From Rhopalosiphum padi (lineage: Eukaryota > Arthropoda > Insecta > Hemiptera > Aphididae), in contig NC_083597.1 in assembly GCF_020882245.1 (NCBI RefSeq), positions 5,304,581 through 5,368,580 of the forward strand: a DNA stretch of 64,000 nucleotides. The letters are read 5' to 3'. Below the pieces are notes generated by a model. The model did no database searches, was not told where the DNA came from, and saw only the letters and a list, made by a program, of their open reading frames with translations. The translations under genes were made by a program, and so were the position numbers. Of this stretch, positions 10,697-23,900 are shown in pieces (the first letter of the stretch is position 1; each line of letters starts with the position of its first letter).

Positions 10697-11263
10697 TCCG
10701 ACGCCAAGTCGAGAAAATCCGAGTGTTGACGACGATAGCGGCGAAGTGCGTCGAATCCGAAAATTGCCAATAAACATATGATTGGCGGCTTTCTGTTGGC
10801 GGTGTGGAACGCACGGCGCGTCGGTTGTTGTGCGGAGGGGTGGGGGAGTTGCCGACAAGCTGCTGCCGCCGCTGCTATCGCGTTTCGGCTCGTGCAGTCG
10901 TGTTATCAGCGGGTGGCCAACGTGCCCGTTTGCAGCCGCAGCTCTAGTTAAATTTTTTTTTTTTTTTTTTTAAATCAAAATTTCAAGCGCAAAACACCGT
11001 ATATTATTATATTATACAAAAAATATTATATAATATAATATTGTATTATATTCCCAATTATAAATATATTTTATATATATATAATATATATATATATATA
11101 TTTATATATAAATAATATTCCGCAGCGGTCTTCTGTTGTCGGTTTTCGAAATTCGTTACACTATTTAATATAATATAATATTCAGACGTGTGCGTTTCGA
11201 GCAGGAGAGGTTCGCGCGCGGCATATCATTATTCCGCACGGGACCGTTCGTGATATTGTATAA
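10697..11263 (+). promoter_or_regulatory. CpG-rich promoter and 5' UTR of the Orb2-like gene
   Basis: From 10697 to 10950 the sequence switches abruptly to GC- and CpG-rich DNA (GGCGAAGTGCG, CGCACGGCGCGTCGG, TGCCGCCGCTGC). It is followed by a T19 run at 10953-10971 and an AT-rich spacer with TA repeats. A second CpG-rich block at about 11120-11250 then leads into the ATG at 11264. The second block is probably 5' UTR; a transcription start near TTCAGACG (11181-11188) is possible but no TATA box at the right spacing is clear. The in-frame TAA at 11261-11263, immediately before the ATG, rules out an N-terminal extension within this exon. Extent and start site are inferred. Confidence 0.6.
10953..10971. 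repeat. T19 homopolymer in the promoter region
   Basis: An uninterrupted run of nineteen T between the upstream GC-rich block and the 5' UTR block. Such poly(dT) tracts can exclude nucleosomes; that role here is inference. Confidence 0.9.
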
Positions 11264-11698
11264 ATGGGGGAGTACAAATTTAGTGTAAATTCTAGTTTAA
11301 GTTCAATCGAGTACCAATCGTCGGTGAACACGTCCGGGTTGCCGTCGTCGTCGTCGTCGTCACAGTCGTATTTTGCCGACGACGGCCCACAGCAGTTGCA
11401 GGACGTTGCCGTCAAACAGCAGATCTCACCGTCACCGGTCAACGGCGATCACCAACAGCTGCCCTCCACCAAAGGCTCTGTCAAAGAAGATTCCGTGTTG
11501 GCAGCGTTAGGTGGTGGTGGTGGAGGTGATAAATCATCGGGCGGCCCACAAATGCAGTTACCATCATCTTATAACAATGAAGCTAGTCTTAATGTGATAA
11601 ACTCGTCGACCAACTCGTCTACGTCTAGTCTATGGTCAGCATCTGTTGATGATACGTTAATACATGGGTTAAATGCTTCTGCGGCTGCAAACAACGTT
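11264..11698 (+). CDS. orb2: Orb2/CPEB2-4-like translational regulator, coding exon 1
   Basis: This exon encodes 145 codons from MGEYKFSVNSSL, ending in frame at a GTAAGT donor (11699). The start is fixed by the in-frame TAA directly upstream. Vertebrate CPEB2-4 proteins begin similarly (MGDYGF) and share, in order, a QxSPSP-type motif (here QQISPSPV), a Ser/Thr-rich segment before LWSASVDD, and ASAAANN at the exon end. The exon also carries poly-Ser from TCG repeats (near 11341-11358) and a poly-Gly stretch (near 11511-11528). CPEB proteins bind U-rich elements in mRNA 3' UTRs and control cytoplasmic polyadenylation and local translation, for example in neurons and germ cells. This half is disordered and regulatory; RNA binding lies in the missing C-terminal half. 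Assignment rests on ordered short motifs plus exon 2. Confidence 0.85.
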
Positions 11699-13402
11699 GT
11701 AAGTTATGCATTAAAAAATATAATGATTGTGTAAATTATGTAAAAAGCTAATGTTTATGTTTATGTATTCTCACCAACCAAAAGTTGAGACATTGTTCTG
11801 TACCTATGTTTTTAATTTAACATTTATTTTTCACTTGTCTTCTTGTCTTCATGATAAAACAAACAAAAAATATATTTACTAATACATTTATTTTACTTAT
11901 TTTTTTTTTAATGCTCAATGCTCAATGTTTATGATTTTTGACCAGGGATTACTTATTTATTTAAGAATTATTTTAATGTATTATCTACATAAGTTACCTA
12001 TACTTAGTAATTTTTTAGTTAATATTTTACAAAATTATGTGTATATTGTATGTACAATGCAATTAGTAATTATGCATTATGTATACACACATTTTTGAAA
12101 AACATTTATTTTGGTACTAAATAAAGTAAAATATTAAGATATTTATTTGGTATTTTAATATTCTTTAAAAATATAAAGTATAAAATTATAAATTATTCCC
12201 AGTTGTATAGTTTTGTTTTTAATTTAAAATTTTATTTAGGCGTCAGTTGTAAAATTAGCTTGACCATTCGGAAGTACATAATTTACAATACTTTATTTAA
12301 GCCTCCAAACTTTCTAGCTCCATAATCATTATTTGTATGTTTGATGTAAGTTTTTAGTAGATAACTTTATTATATTATTTTAGAGAATCCAAAATGTTAT
12401 TAACAATATTAAAAAATATTAATTTAAATTAAAGGAAAAATGGAAATCATGAATTTAATAAATATTTATTTTTACCAAGTATTTACTATTTACTGGGCTA
12501 ACTTAAACAAAATCTGGAAAATATAATATTAAGTATAGGTACTTATTATATTTAACCGATCTCTATTTTTTAACCATGTATTAAACTTGTAAGAAAAGCT
12601 GTAAATTTAGATAAATACCTATGACTAATAGTGAGTGTATGCTTTACACTTAATTTTGTAGGTACATGGTACATATAACTTAAAAACAACTTAAAGATTT
12701 TACAAATAACAATATTTGATGTTATATTTGTAATTATTTGATTGATTTACTTAGGATTTATATTGATTTAAATGTAATAAGTAGTTGTCTAATTTGAATA
12801 GCACAATACATAAACCATTAATAAGTATATTAAATATTATATTTCAAATCATTAATTTTAATTGATATTTTTTACCTTTTTATCTACTTACCTAATTTAT
12901 AAACTGAAAATTATTATTTATTTTTTTATACAGTTTAAAATGTTACACAATTATAAGCAATGTATATATACCAGACCAAATATTAGTTTTTAATAATATT
13001 TTTAAATTTTTATAAATTACAGTAAGAAATTAAAGCTGTTTTTATCATAACTATTTAACCTATAAAGTTTTCATGAATATTTTTTATTATCTATGAAATA
13101 TGAAAAATAAGTACCAATCATTGTATTACAATGATTGTAATATTTAATAAGAGGCTTTTTTGAGAAAGTTCTACTTATTCTAAACGATTGTTATTGTTAT
13201 TTCCAGTCTCATTTAAAAGTTAAACAATACCTATTTATTATAAACTTTTGTTAGACATGAGAATTTTCTTAATACTTAATAAAATGATAAATTAAATTTA
13301 TATTCGACATAATTTTAAATTTAGTTCTAAGTTGTTTATAGTTATTTGAATTGATGCGTGATTAATTTTCAACTGAAAAATTTAAATATTTAATGTTTTT
13401 AG
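11699..13402 (+). other. Intron 1 of the Orb2-like gene
   Basis: A 1704-base GT-AG intron, phase 0, with donor GTAAGT and acceptor TGTTTTTAG. It is AT-rich throughout, with no nested gene seen. It contains an 11-bp palindrome arm pair, CAATCATTGTA/TACAATGATTG, at about 13118-13140. Confidence 0.85.
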
Positions 13403-13879
13403 AATTTCCCAAATACTTTGTACAATACTGGCTTGGGACCTCATCATCCGCAACAGCAACAGCAACCACAGCAACATCATCATAGACGTCAAGCATCTGG
13501 CGCCACACATAATTTCCCTCACAATCTGTCTAGGCAACTGCAACAGTCAGCTCATCCGCAGAACCTGTACATGGCCAGTAAGGGATATTCTTGGTCACAG
13601 TCTCATCAGAACTCGTGGCTTAACTCTAGTCAAAATCAAAGTGGTATAGCTGGTTCGTCATGGAATCGTGGTCGTTCTGTACCTAATTTGAATCCAATGC
13701 ATGCTTTAGCTGGTCGTAAGCCAAATACTAATTACAATCATCACCAACATCAATCTACTCCTATGAATTCATCAAAATTTAGACGTAGTACTTCATACCC
13801 GGGAAAAGGATTATTCAATCAAAATTCTACAACTTTTGATATTAACAACATCGATGAGACAGACGCAATGAGTTATCAG
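13403..13879 (+). CDS. orb2: Orb2/CPEB2-4-like translational regulator, coding exon 2 with Gln/His tract
   Basis: This exon encodes 159 codons in phase 0 at both ends, starting NFPNTLYNTGLGPHH and ending DETDAMSYQ at a GTAAGA donor (13880). NFP followed by GxG and a His/Gln run then RR matches the vertebrate CPEB2-4 order (NFPHHV...GFGG...HHH...QQQRR). Downstream Ser/Trp clusters (GYSWSQSHQNSW, SSWNRG), an NPMHALAGRK segment and TFDINNID also fit the family. The Gln/His stretch (PQQQQQPQQHHHRR, about residues 19-32 of the exon) corresponds to the prion-like region that drives Orb2 assembly in Drosophila, but is short here. Reading through the donor would add only a few codons before a stop at 13901-13903. 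Exons for the two RRMs and the C-terminal zinc-binding domain must lie beyond the window, so the gene is partial. Confidence 0.88.
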
Positions 13880-13903
13880 GTAAGATTTTTAAAATCATTA
13901 TGA

Positions 13904-16900
13904 GTTATAAATAATTTTAGTACTTGGACAGTAAAAGTGTTTATTGTCAGGGTTAGAGTATCAGGAATTAGGAGAAGAATCTGTTATTTATATTTAAAAA
14001 CATCAGTATGTTTTTATAATATATCATAATTTAAAATATATTTGTTTGCTTTTTACTTTTCTATATTATTGCTTTGTTTGTTAATAAGAAGTTTTTAAAT
14101 TTTGATAATTATAGTTAGCTAATAAGAAATTAACAATTAAGCAAATTATTAATATATTTAAAGCACGTCTCTATTAAAAAACAATAACAAATTGTCCTCA
14201 TTAGTGACAAAATTGCTATGTTATGGATATTTATTTAGTAATTTTCTTTATTAAATCAAAGTACATTGATGTTATATAGTTTTTAGTAAATATCTGTAAA
14301 TAATTTCATACTTATAATATATATTTAATTTTATACATGGGTATGATTAATTAATAATTAATAAGTTATAACTTAGGAGTATCAAGTAATAAATATATTT
14401 TAGATTTTCAATAAATGTATTAGTTTTACAATGATATTTTTTAATATATTTTTGAATAGAAAGAGTACTCTTAAGTGTTTCAAGTAGTCATGTACATAAT
14501 CTGTTGGAGATCAAGCTAGATGTTGATATTTTGAATATGTATGTGATTTCATTTTTTGTAGTTTTTCTAATTGTTAGAAAACATTTAAAACATTTTCATT
14601 GAGTGCAGCTATGTTCAGAATTATTTTTTATTACAATGCTTCATTATATGAATTATTTGCCTTATTAATTTTTATTAATACACACCATTATCTTGCACTG
14701 AGATGACTTCAAAGAGTTAAAGCAATTCAAATAAAGATTCATTCTATTGTGTTTGTTTAATGAAAATGTCATATGATATATTAGCATCTATCAGTGGTTA
14801 CATATTAATTTATAAATTCCAGCAAATGTATAATATTGTTTACATGTATAAAGTTTCAAGAGGACTTACTATGTTAAAATTGTTTTAGTAATGCAACATT
14901 TATAACACTATCACCTTTAGGTTAGTGAACCTTCATGTGACTCTTACATATATAGTATGTAAATTTCATCATTAATTTGATTATGTATCCAGTTATTTTT
15001 TTATTAAGATTTTGACATAGGCATCAATATATAATATACTTAGGTACAATATGTTATCAATATGATAAAATTACTTTAACAATATGTAGAAAAATGCTAC
15101 ACTGAGTAACATTCAAACCATTTTCCAATTGTATTATACAATTAAATTTATAGTTTTCAATTATTATATAAAAGTTGTTTTCATAACTTTAAACTTTAAT
15201 CATATAGATAACAACTTTTAAATAAACATATCTTTAATGTAGTTTAGAGCACAAATATAAGTTATTATTGTCAAATTATGTACTCTACGACCTGTGTTTT
15301 GTACCAAAATACTTTTGTAGTGTTCTTTTTCAATAACAATTAATTCGCCTAACTTATTTTAAACACAAGGCCTACAATATTTTTTTAAATTTCAGGTATA
15401 AATATCTTACATTTATGTATAATACTCGATAGAGGTAGTTTAATAATGATGGGTATCATACATATTTCCTATAAATTATTTAAAATGTGTATTACTGTTC
15501 CAAGTCTAATAGACAACACAAAAGATATATTAATTATACAATTTTAAAAGAGTCTGATATGTTTATGAATAATTTTAATATCTATGTTTTTAAGATGTCA
15601 GAAATTGTGATAAACAGATATTAAACATTTATAAAACTCTAAAACAAAGTTTAGTATTATCGTTTTTTAACTTATTGATAAAACGAATACATTTATTTGT
15701 TTTTTTTAGTGAAAATTAATTTAGTATTTTTGAAATAGAATTATTTCCGTTTAATTAATTGGTAGACCGATTAGGAAGGTCCAACTGCCCAAGCATTATC
15801 CTGTGCTGTTGTTTTATTTGTTACTCTAAGGAAAACTTAGGAAAACAATTCTTATGAGTAATGGCGGCATTATGCCAAGTCTGTTGTTTTATTAACGAAC
15901 CCTCTTCCGCTCTTTTCTATCTTTTGTGAATACTCCTTTGGCACTGCCGATTAAACACGTTTTTCTTGCTTATTTAAACCACCACCATATTAAATCCTTC
16001 ATACCATTATCAGGAATCCCTGCGGGATATTGGTAAAATGAATGACATGCTTACTACTGTTGTCTGTTATTATTTTTAACATTTATTGTATGAATTATAT
16101 ACCATTAATTCAAAATGTATTTACGTAAAATATCAGTATAATAATAAAAAAAAAAATAAAAACATATTTTACTATGTTAAGAAAAAAGATTAGGTATACA
16201 AATATGGTTTTTGTTCAATATATAGGTTAGGTTATTATGCATAATATACTCGTATATTTAAATTTTTACGTAAGCGTACCTATAATAACTACTAAATTAC
16301 CAATATTGCATTGTTATACGATGTAAATGTTAAATTTAAAATCATCAAAACTCAAATACCTAGCCAAAATGAAATAATTATATTGGTCCTTAAATAACTC
16401 AAATTCCAATGTTTTTAATGCTTTTCGTTTTTAATAAAAGTTAAATTATTTGGTTTATATTTCTTCAACTAAAAACATGCCATCTAAATAATCTGAGTTT
16501 TCCATTTCAGTTTTTTTTACCAAAATATTTCTATGTATTAATAATATTGTATATTATTTAAAATGTACACCAGTCAATATTAAATTATTTGTCTACTTCA
16601 ATTGAGGCTTTACTGCTACATATAGTGTTTTGTTAAAATGATCACATATTCACAACAGTCATTCCTTCACGTTTTCTGTACTTTTCTTCTCCTAAAGAGT
16701 GTAGTAATTTGTGTAATAATTGCGTGCTAAAGTAAAACCATACTAGACCTTTATAAACTGAACTGAATTCTATTCAGAAAGTTTCATATAAAAGTTCTCT
16801 TAAGAGGATTTACCTCTTTAAATGTTTGTAGTCTTATTACAATAGCCACGTCTCTGAATTTCAATTTATTTTGAAACTATTTATTATTCGCTGAAGTAGA

Positions 16901-17085
16901 ATCCATTATTTTCCAATTGTTTTCGTGAAATGTGTTATAAATTATATAGCAATAAATAAACAAAAAAATTAAATTTTTTAAGTAATCCAAATAGTTTGGT
17001 TGTATTCAATAGTATTTAAATATTGTATAAATATAATTTAAAATATTTTTATTTTTAATCAAATCTAAAACCGAAAACCAGGTTG
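13904..17085. other. Intronic AT-rich segment
   Basis: Nothing coding recognised. A slightly less AT-rich patch at about 15760-16060 (GGAAGGTCCAACTGCCC, GGCGGCATTATGCC) has no open frame of note. Confidence 0.5.
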
Positions 17086-17154
17086 TCACATTGATATAGT
17101 GTTTTTTCGTTGTCGTTGTTGTCTTTTTTTTTTGATACATTGTTTCAAAAGGTA

Positions 17155-17350
17155 GCCGACGCAGGCGTTAAGAAGACCCTCCGGCTGTACGGTCAATAAA
17201 AATAGTGGCCCCGCCGGCGGCGCGTGGACGACGGGCGGCTTTACTACGAATAACCTCTCAGGTTCGCCACGTTGCAATGAGCACATACACGCGCGCTTGG
17301 TAAATGACACAGGGCTGTATGCCGACTGGCGGGTGTACAGAGTACAAACC
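17155..17350. promoter_or_regulatory. Intronic CpG-rich islet (candidate regulatory element)
   Basis: A sharp GC/CpG-rich block (GGCCCCGCCGGCGGCGCGTGG, CACGCGCGCTTGG) about 3.3 kb after exon 2. A minus-strand frame is open through it (17352 to 17086, 88 codons, starting MVCTLYTRQS), but the product is unlike any family I know and its C-terminus is low-complexity Lys/Gln/Arg. A regulatory element or unannotated first exon is more likely than a protein gene. Confidence 0.35.
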
Positions 17351-17628
17351 ATAGATATATAGAAGGTACTAACTCATGCATGTCAAAAGAAAATATTAAT
17401 AATACTAAAAGGTCAATTCGTATGTAAACCTCCCAAAAAAATCGTTTTTTGAGGATTTATTCATATACGTATTTTAATTTACAATATAAGGTCTCAATTA
17501 ATTGTACAGTTGTGATGTTCAATATTTATTTTGTTTATTATATAGGTATTATCATATATAATATTTTCATTTCAAAAACTTGTTGATGAACTATAAAATA
17601 TGTCTTTCCGTCTTGATCGTTGATTTTG

Positions 17629-17631
<3 letters not shown>

Positions 17632-17665
<34 letters not shown>
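17632..17665. repeat. (AT)n microsatellite
   Basis: Seventeen AT units, followed after a G by a further TATA-rich stretch. Confidence 0.95.
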
Positions 17666-17672
<7 letters not shown>

Positions 17673-18897
17673 ATATAGTGTGTTTTTTATTTGGTTAAAC
17701 ACCTTGTAAAGACTTTTTTTTTAATTTTTTTTTTTTTTGTTAAATGATAAATTATGTTTATTTTAAAATTTTGCTTAACTTACTGAAAGTTATTGTTTTT
17801 TTTTTGTGCTTATATAAAATTAATTAATTTTTTTGTTTATTATATTTCAATAAAATGTGTCTCGTAAGGTATCAATAATTAAATACTTAATTAATTCTAA
17901 ACATTCTATTAATTTTTAATTGAAATATGATAAAAAGTTGAAATTTGTGAAGTTAATCATGTATTGCGAAGTACTTAATAAATTAAATATTTGTTTCTTA
18001 TACTTGATTTTAAGAAGTATATAAAGAGCAAGAGGTACTTCTCTTATACCTATTTTAGAGTATCATAATCTAGTATCTAAAGTTTTATACATGAATAATT
18101 GATACTTTTTTTTATAAATAAAAGTCCTGCTTAACTTTTTACCTAGAATTGTCACTTCTATGTTAGCTTTGTTAGGTTTAACACATCATATTGTTGTCTA
18201 TTATATGAGCAGTTTGTCCTAAAAAGGACAAAAACGATGTGAAAGTGATCTAATATAAAAGAGAGACCTAGTTAATTACTGGTAAAACGCAATTTGTATA
18301 GTGGTAATAATGCTTCTAGAAACCATGTGGGTTCATGTGAGCATTTACATCTTAAATTTTAATTATCTTTACACATCATTGGTATATTGTACTTACTATT
18401 TTTATGATTAAATCATATATAATAACTCACATTTTAAATTCCGAATTGAGTGTCGGCCGGAGGTACCTATTGGACAGTGATATATATATATTATCTTAAA
18501 CAACCCAATGATCAGTGTTTATCTTGTCTGCTTTATTAATTATTAAGTAAAAAATACTTTTATTCTAATTATTTATAGCTTCCTTATTTATTTATTTTTT
18601 TTTTTATAAAAATCCAACTTACAAAGCTTTTTAACTAAAAAATATGCTTATATTGGGCTCGGGGAATCGACTTTTATAGTTCAATTTCTTTATATTATTC
18701 TTGTCTAATTATGAGTAGAATTTGAGGTATATTTTATTTTTACTTTATACAAAAATAATTTTTAGTGTATTTATACGTCATATAGGTAATTATAATTATG
18801 TTGTTAAAATGTTCGCTAGATTATTTGAAATTATTTTTATTAAACTAAATCATTGGATTTTAGTATAGTATTTCATGTTTTTTTGTCTAGGTAGGAC

Positions 18898-18947
18898 TTT
18901 TACGTAATTTAGGTTTCTATATAATAGAAACCTAAAATTGCGTAAAA
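18898..18947. repeat. Near-perfect hairpin, 23-bp stem, 3-base loop
   Basis: The left arm 18898-18920 (TTTTACGTAATTTAGG then TTTCTAT) pairs with the right arm 18924-18947 with one mismatch and one bulge. The ATA loop is too short for a normal microRNA precursor. A collapsed palindrome of a small transposon is more likely. Confidence 0.9.
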
Positions 18948-20894
18948 TATTATAGAATCTATAATATGATACGTATAAAATACATAATGCGCACGACATA
19001 GGTCTGTGTATTCACTGCAACTTTCGTTGTTATTAACTTTATACAATTGTTGTTTGACGTTATTTTTAAGTTTACACTCTACGGAGCATATGGCGTATCA
19101 TTAGTATAAAATTTGTACTGTTTTATTGTCATGAATTTAATTGCGTCAATTTTTTTATAATTTTGTACATAATATACTACATTATTACTCAATATAAAAG
19201 TTATTTAGTAACGTAGTAGAGCTGATATTTTAATTTAAAACAATAATATTGTTTAGCGTAAAATAAATTATAAAAATTCATATTACTATTTAATTCGTAA
19301 TTGATAAATTTCCTTTAAATAGGTTGGCTAAAAAATTAACTATATAGTAACCGTAGATTGGTAGGCTGTGTGTCATAAGTAGCGGTCAAAGAAACTTCTT
19401 AAAATCCTTATGTCGGCCGAGTATATAAATAGAACAGTGGTGGCTTCTAGATTCCAATGTTGGCTACACATTTTTTTCTACGCGCTGTTTATGCCAAATC
19501 CGATTGCACTGCTTGAGACTTAATCAGGAGGGGGTTTTTGTAAAAAAAAAAAACCATGTGACTCTTGTGCCAAGTGTGGGGATGAAATTTTTCATTTACT
19601 CAAGTTTTTCTCGGCAATAGCTATTATTATACGCCTGGACATACTAGACGTATGAACGTATTTGGTGCTGGCGGCCGTTCAACTAGGACATTTCGCTAGC
19701 TAGTCAAAATAAAATTCAACCTTAAAATAATATAGTTTCTAATAAAACATGTATTTATTTGAAACTGTTTTCGTTTGACATAGTTAAAATATTTAACCAA
19801 TGTGTGGGTAATGGGTATATACATAATATTTGTATTAATATTTATGGAAATTTCGTTTCTAGTTTTTGTTTTCTGGTTCAAGTTGTATATAATACTATAT
19901 ATGCGATGTTGTAAGTTTTTTTACACATAAAAATTCATCCCTAGAGTTATAAAACTTTGAATTATATTTTTAGCCTTATTATATTAATGTTTTAATTCTA
20001 TGCCTAGTTTTATATTATATTTTATTTTATTTTACGGTATCAACATTAATTTACTATTTAATAAAAGCTATAAGTAAATTTCTTTTAATAAGTAGTATAC
20101 GAGTAATAGCAGTCATCGTTATCGATGCAGCATATGATCGTAATGATCGTTAACTTATATATACAATACTTGATATGTATGTTTTCTAATGTAAATATTT
20201 TTAAATTGAACTTAGATTTCAAAACATATAATTTATTATGTTATAAGATAATATATAATATTATTTCACTTAAAATAATTAAGGTTTTTCAAGTTTGTTC
20301 AAAAGTAAAATAATATTATAAATGGTAAATTTAAAGCTACATGGAAATATTCAATAGATAATCTTGTAAGTTTAATGACTTTAAAATTAAATCTATTATC
20401 ATATTTACAACATTTATTATACAAAAATGTTTATGATTTCCTATAGATATTTAATTAAATATTATAAGCTTTTGTTATTGTCTTTATATTGTTTATTTTT
20501 TTACTTTTTAGAATACATAATACACAAATCTTTGTGTTTATTTATTATCTGCGCATAATATTTAAGATATCGTTACACGGTTAGTTGAAAGATGTAAGTC
20601 AAATGGCGAAATTAAAGTTTAAATAATATGTGATGTTAAATAATTAATTTATTCAAATATTACCCCTAAACTGTATACCTCAAAGAATGCCAAAACTATG
20701 CAGAATATACTTCAACCTACCCGACTTCATTTAATTTCCTCTACCCTAATTATGTCACTAATGAAAATGTACATAAATATATCAAATTATTGAACTTGGA
20801 CATAAAATAGTTCTTTACTTTAAAGTAGTGTAACGTTTTTTTATTTTATACACCAAATCTTCGTTTACTTTTGTGTATTATTCTATACAATATC

Positions 20895-20938
20895 AATAAA
20901 GCAATGCTACAATATGAGACTGTAAAAAAAAAAAAAAA
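20895..20938 (+). repeat. AATAAA plus A14 tract, possible retro-insertion 3' end
   Basis: An AATAAA motif is followed about 25 bases later by a run of fourteen A, the spacing of a genuine mRNA 3' end. The upstream 200-300 bases are somewhat less AT-rich. No coding frame or flanking target duplication was recognised, so this is only suggestive of a retrocopy. Confidence 0.35.
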
Positions 20939-23900
20939 CCGATAATAAGTTTAATATTCTAGTTATGTAACTTTTAAGTGTTGTTTTTTAGAGTCATGTA
21001 ATTTTATAAATAATGAAACATGTACTTAATGATAATATTGAACATCAATGTATTCGTATATCATTCAATATTATGTTATACATTTTTTTTTTGTATTTTA
21101 GTTAAGCTAAAATTACTAGTAGTTGTCTATTTAAAATAATAGTTTATCTAACATCATTTCTCGAGGCAATGAACGTATTGGTTTAAATCAATATGATACT
21201 TTTTTTTTATTTGCTTGAATGATATTACTCTATGGTCTGACATACGTCTATAAAAAAGTATAGAAAAATGCTTTAATCTTTGACTTTGAACATGGTTTCT
21301 GGAAGCAAATTGGATTTATTTAGTGATTTTGTTACATTCAAATATTTGAAATGTTTGCCAAATATTTATTTTAGCATTTTCTAGAGAAGATATTATTTTC
21401 AAAAACTTTTTAGAACTTTTGAAGCTAATTATTAATTATCATTTAAGATATTATTTTTTTTTTTTATGGATTTTAATAGAGAGTTAAAAAAGATGGACAA
21501 TTAATACAACAAAGTTCCTTATAATTTGTTCATTTGTCTACTAAAAAGTATTGAAAATATTTTACAATTTTTTTAATAATCGTTTAAAATTATTACCTAT
21601 TGTTTATTGATGAAATTTGTCAAAATTACGAAAATGTGTAAATTATTTTGTATTTAAAAATGCATTTCATTTAGATTTTATTTTTTTATACCAAAAGCTT
21701 GAAAATTTTATATAAGATTTTCATAAGTTTTCTTACTGGAATTTAAAAAAAAAAGTTTATAACGTAAAGCCATATAATATATTTTTTATGAACGTTTGAA
21801 GTACAAATTTTGATTAAATTGGATATTCAAACGTATAATAACGATTCTTTTTCAAACAATTTTAGTTATTATGTTGTAATTTAAAATTTATTAATTATAG
21901 GGACTTGAAACTTTTTGCCATTTTATATATTTTATAATTATTTTTACACACTAATAATAATTTAAAAAATATTTTGACCAATTGTATGCTAATTTTTATA
22001 CCATGAATATAATAACCATAATATTTATTTCATTCGACAGTACGTACTATTTTATTGTATGCTAAAAATATTTTATGCAAAAATTAGTTCAAAATACTGT
22101 AATTACTAATAGAAAAATAAATTATAAAATACCCTTAGAAATGTTGGTTGACACTTCCGTTACCACTAAGTATTGTTTCTTCGTATGTAATAATTTATCA
22201 TTAAATTTAAATTTAAACAAAACACATTTATAACAGTGATTTACTCAATGATAAGATACACATAAAATGTATTATAGAGTATTATAGACTATAGTAGGCC
22301 AACTTCCCCGGTTTTTTTTTTATTCTAAACATAACGTGACGGAAATGAGTCAGATTTTCTAACTTGTTTGTAGACGATTTTTCATTTATATATTATATAT
22401 TTGGCTTGTATTGCTTTTCATTTGTGTATGGCTTCATAATTTAAAAATGCTGATAATATTTGTTTGAGTTTATTTTTTAATGGTTTAAAGTTATTTTATA
22501 TTCACTTATTATAATTCTAACTGTTAGTGTTAGAATGCTTGAGTATAAGATATTCTATAGTTTTATGAATTATGAAGAATAAATGTTAAAGGTATTTTTA
22601 TGTATACTACTTACCCTTATAATATATTTGTGTATGTTGGTACAGTATACACTTAGTAGATAGGATAGGTCCTAGCTACATTATGCAGTATGCATATCAA
22701 AACATTTGATTTCGGTTATTTCATGTCCTGTGTATAATACATTAGGTATCACTTACAGGCTACAGCGCTATCTTATGAAAACAATAAAATTCGTAAGTAA
22801 TAACGGCTGTAATGACCTTAGACATCAAACTATGATTGTTGGTGGAAACGTACTGATTTATTTACAGTCCATTAGTTCTGTTATAGGAAATGGCCATTAA
22901 TCATGTAATCAATTGCTTGAAGACTATATCGCCACGTGCTATTGTATTTTATATTTTATGTGCTCAGGCCTACATAATATTTAGGTTTAACTAGTGAAGT
23001 TACGGATCTATTATTGGGATATGTGGCATTGATAAATTTATCAAATTCTGATTTCCGACTATAAGTTCTTGATTTTTCACTTCATTATATATTTTTAAAT
23101 GGTATTAATTGTTCAAATGTATATTAAAAAATGTCAAATATTCATTTAACAATTATACATGGTACCTTAGATAGTGGTTGTAAATCAAATATTTTAATGA
23201 TGTATACTTAGATTTAATGTGTTTTCATATATAAATTATTTCTTTTATTCGTGATTAAATAATTTTATCAACTAGTTTATGATATATTCATATAAAACAC
23301 TAAAATATTTATTTATAATTATTTTATTATTATGGTTTTTGTGGTTTAAAAAATATAGTAGTAGTGGTATACTACTTAATACGTAATTCGAGTAAAACAT
23401 AATTATTAAGCAATTTAATTTATTGCTCAATAAGCTTGGTTATATACGTTGTTGGTTTTAGACTAATTTCGATCTTATCATGTTCGTTAAACTCTTATCT
23501 TTATTATGTTGTAATATTAACTGTACAATTTCAAATATAACTAAACAGATCTTTATATTAAAAAAAATGTTGATATATTACTAGTATTTTATTGTCATTT
23601 AATAATCACTTATAATAATTCATAAGCATAATTTTCAATTATTATTATATGAGAAAAATGTTCTTTAAATAAAAAATTATTCATTATTTATTTTGAAATA
23701 GGTAAATTGTTCTATTTTTTTAATCAAACTAATAAGTAGTAACTCCTACTACATTTTAAATTTCAGTTATATCGACTATTAAACAATTTTTTTTTAAATG
23801 TGAAAAGAACTTTATTTCTTTAAAGTTAATACACTTTTTACTTTAGTTCTTTTTTTGTTACTTCTTTATACCAATCTATTTATTTTCAATTAATTTTTCA

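Noticed and set aside
10619..10973. Short frames on both strands in the promoter region
   Set aside because: They are open because of GC-rich sequence and AAT repeats (poly-Tyr translation). No family resemblance; they fit promoter DNA better.
11182..11442. 86-codon minus-strand frame over exon 1
   Set aside because: It is antisense to the Orb2-like exon and its Asp run is the complement of the poly-Ser TCG repeat. A shadow frame.
18898..18947. Idea that the hairpin is a microRNA precursor
   Set aside because: The loop is only 3 bases and the stem is too short overall for a typical animal precursor.
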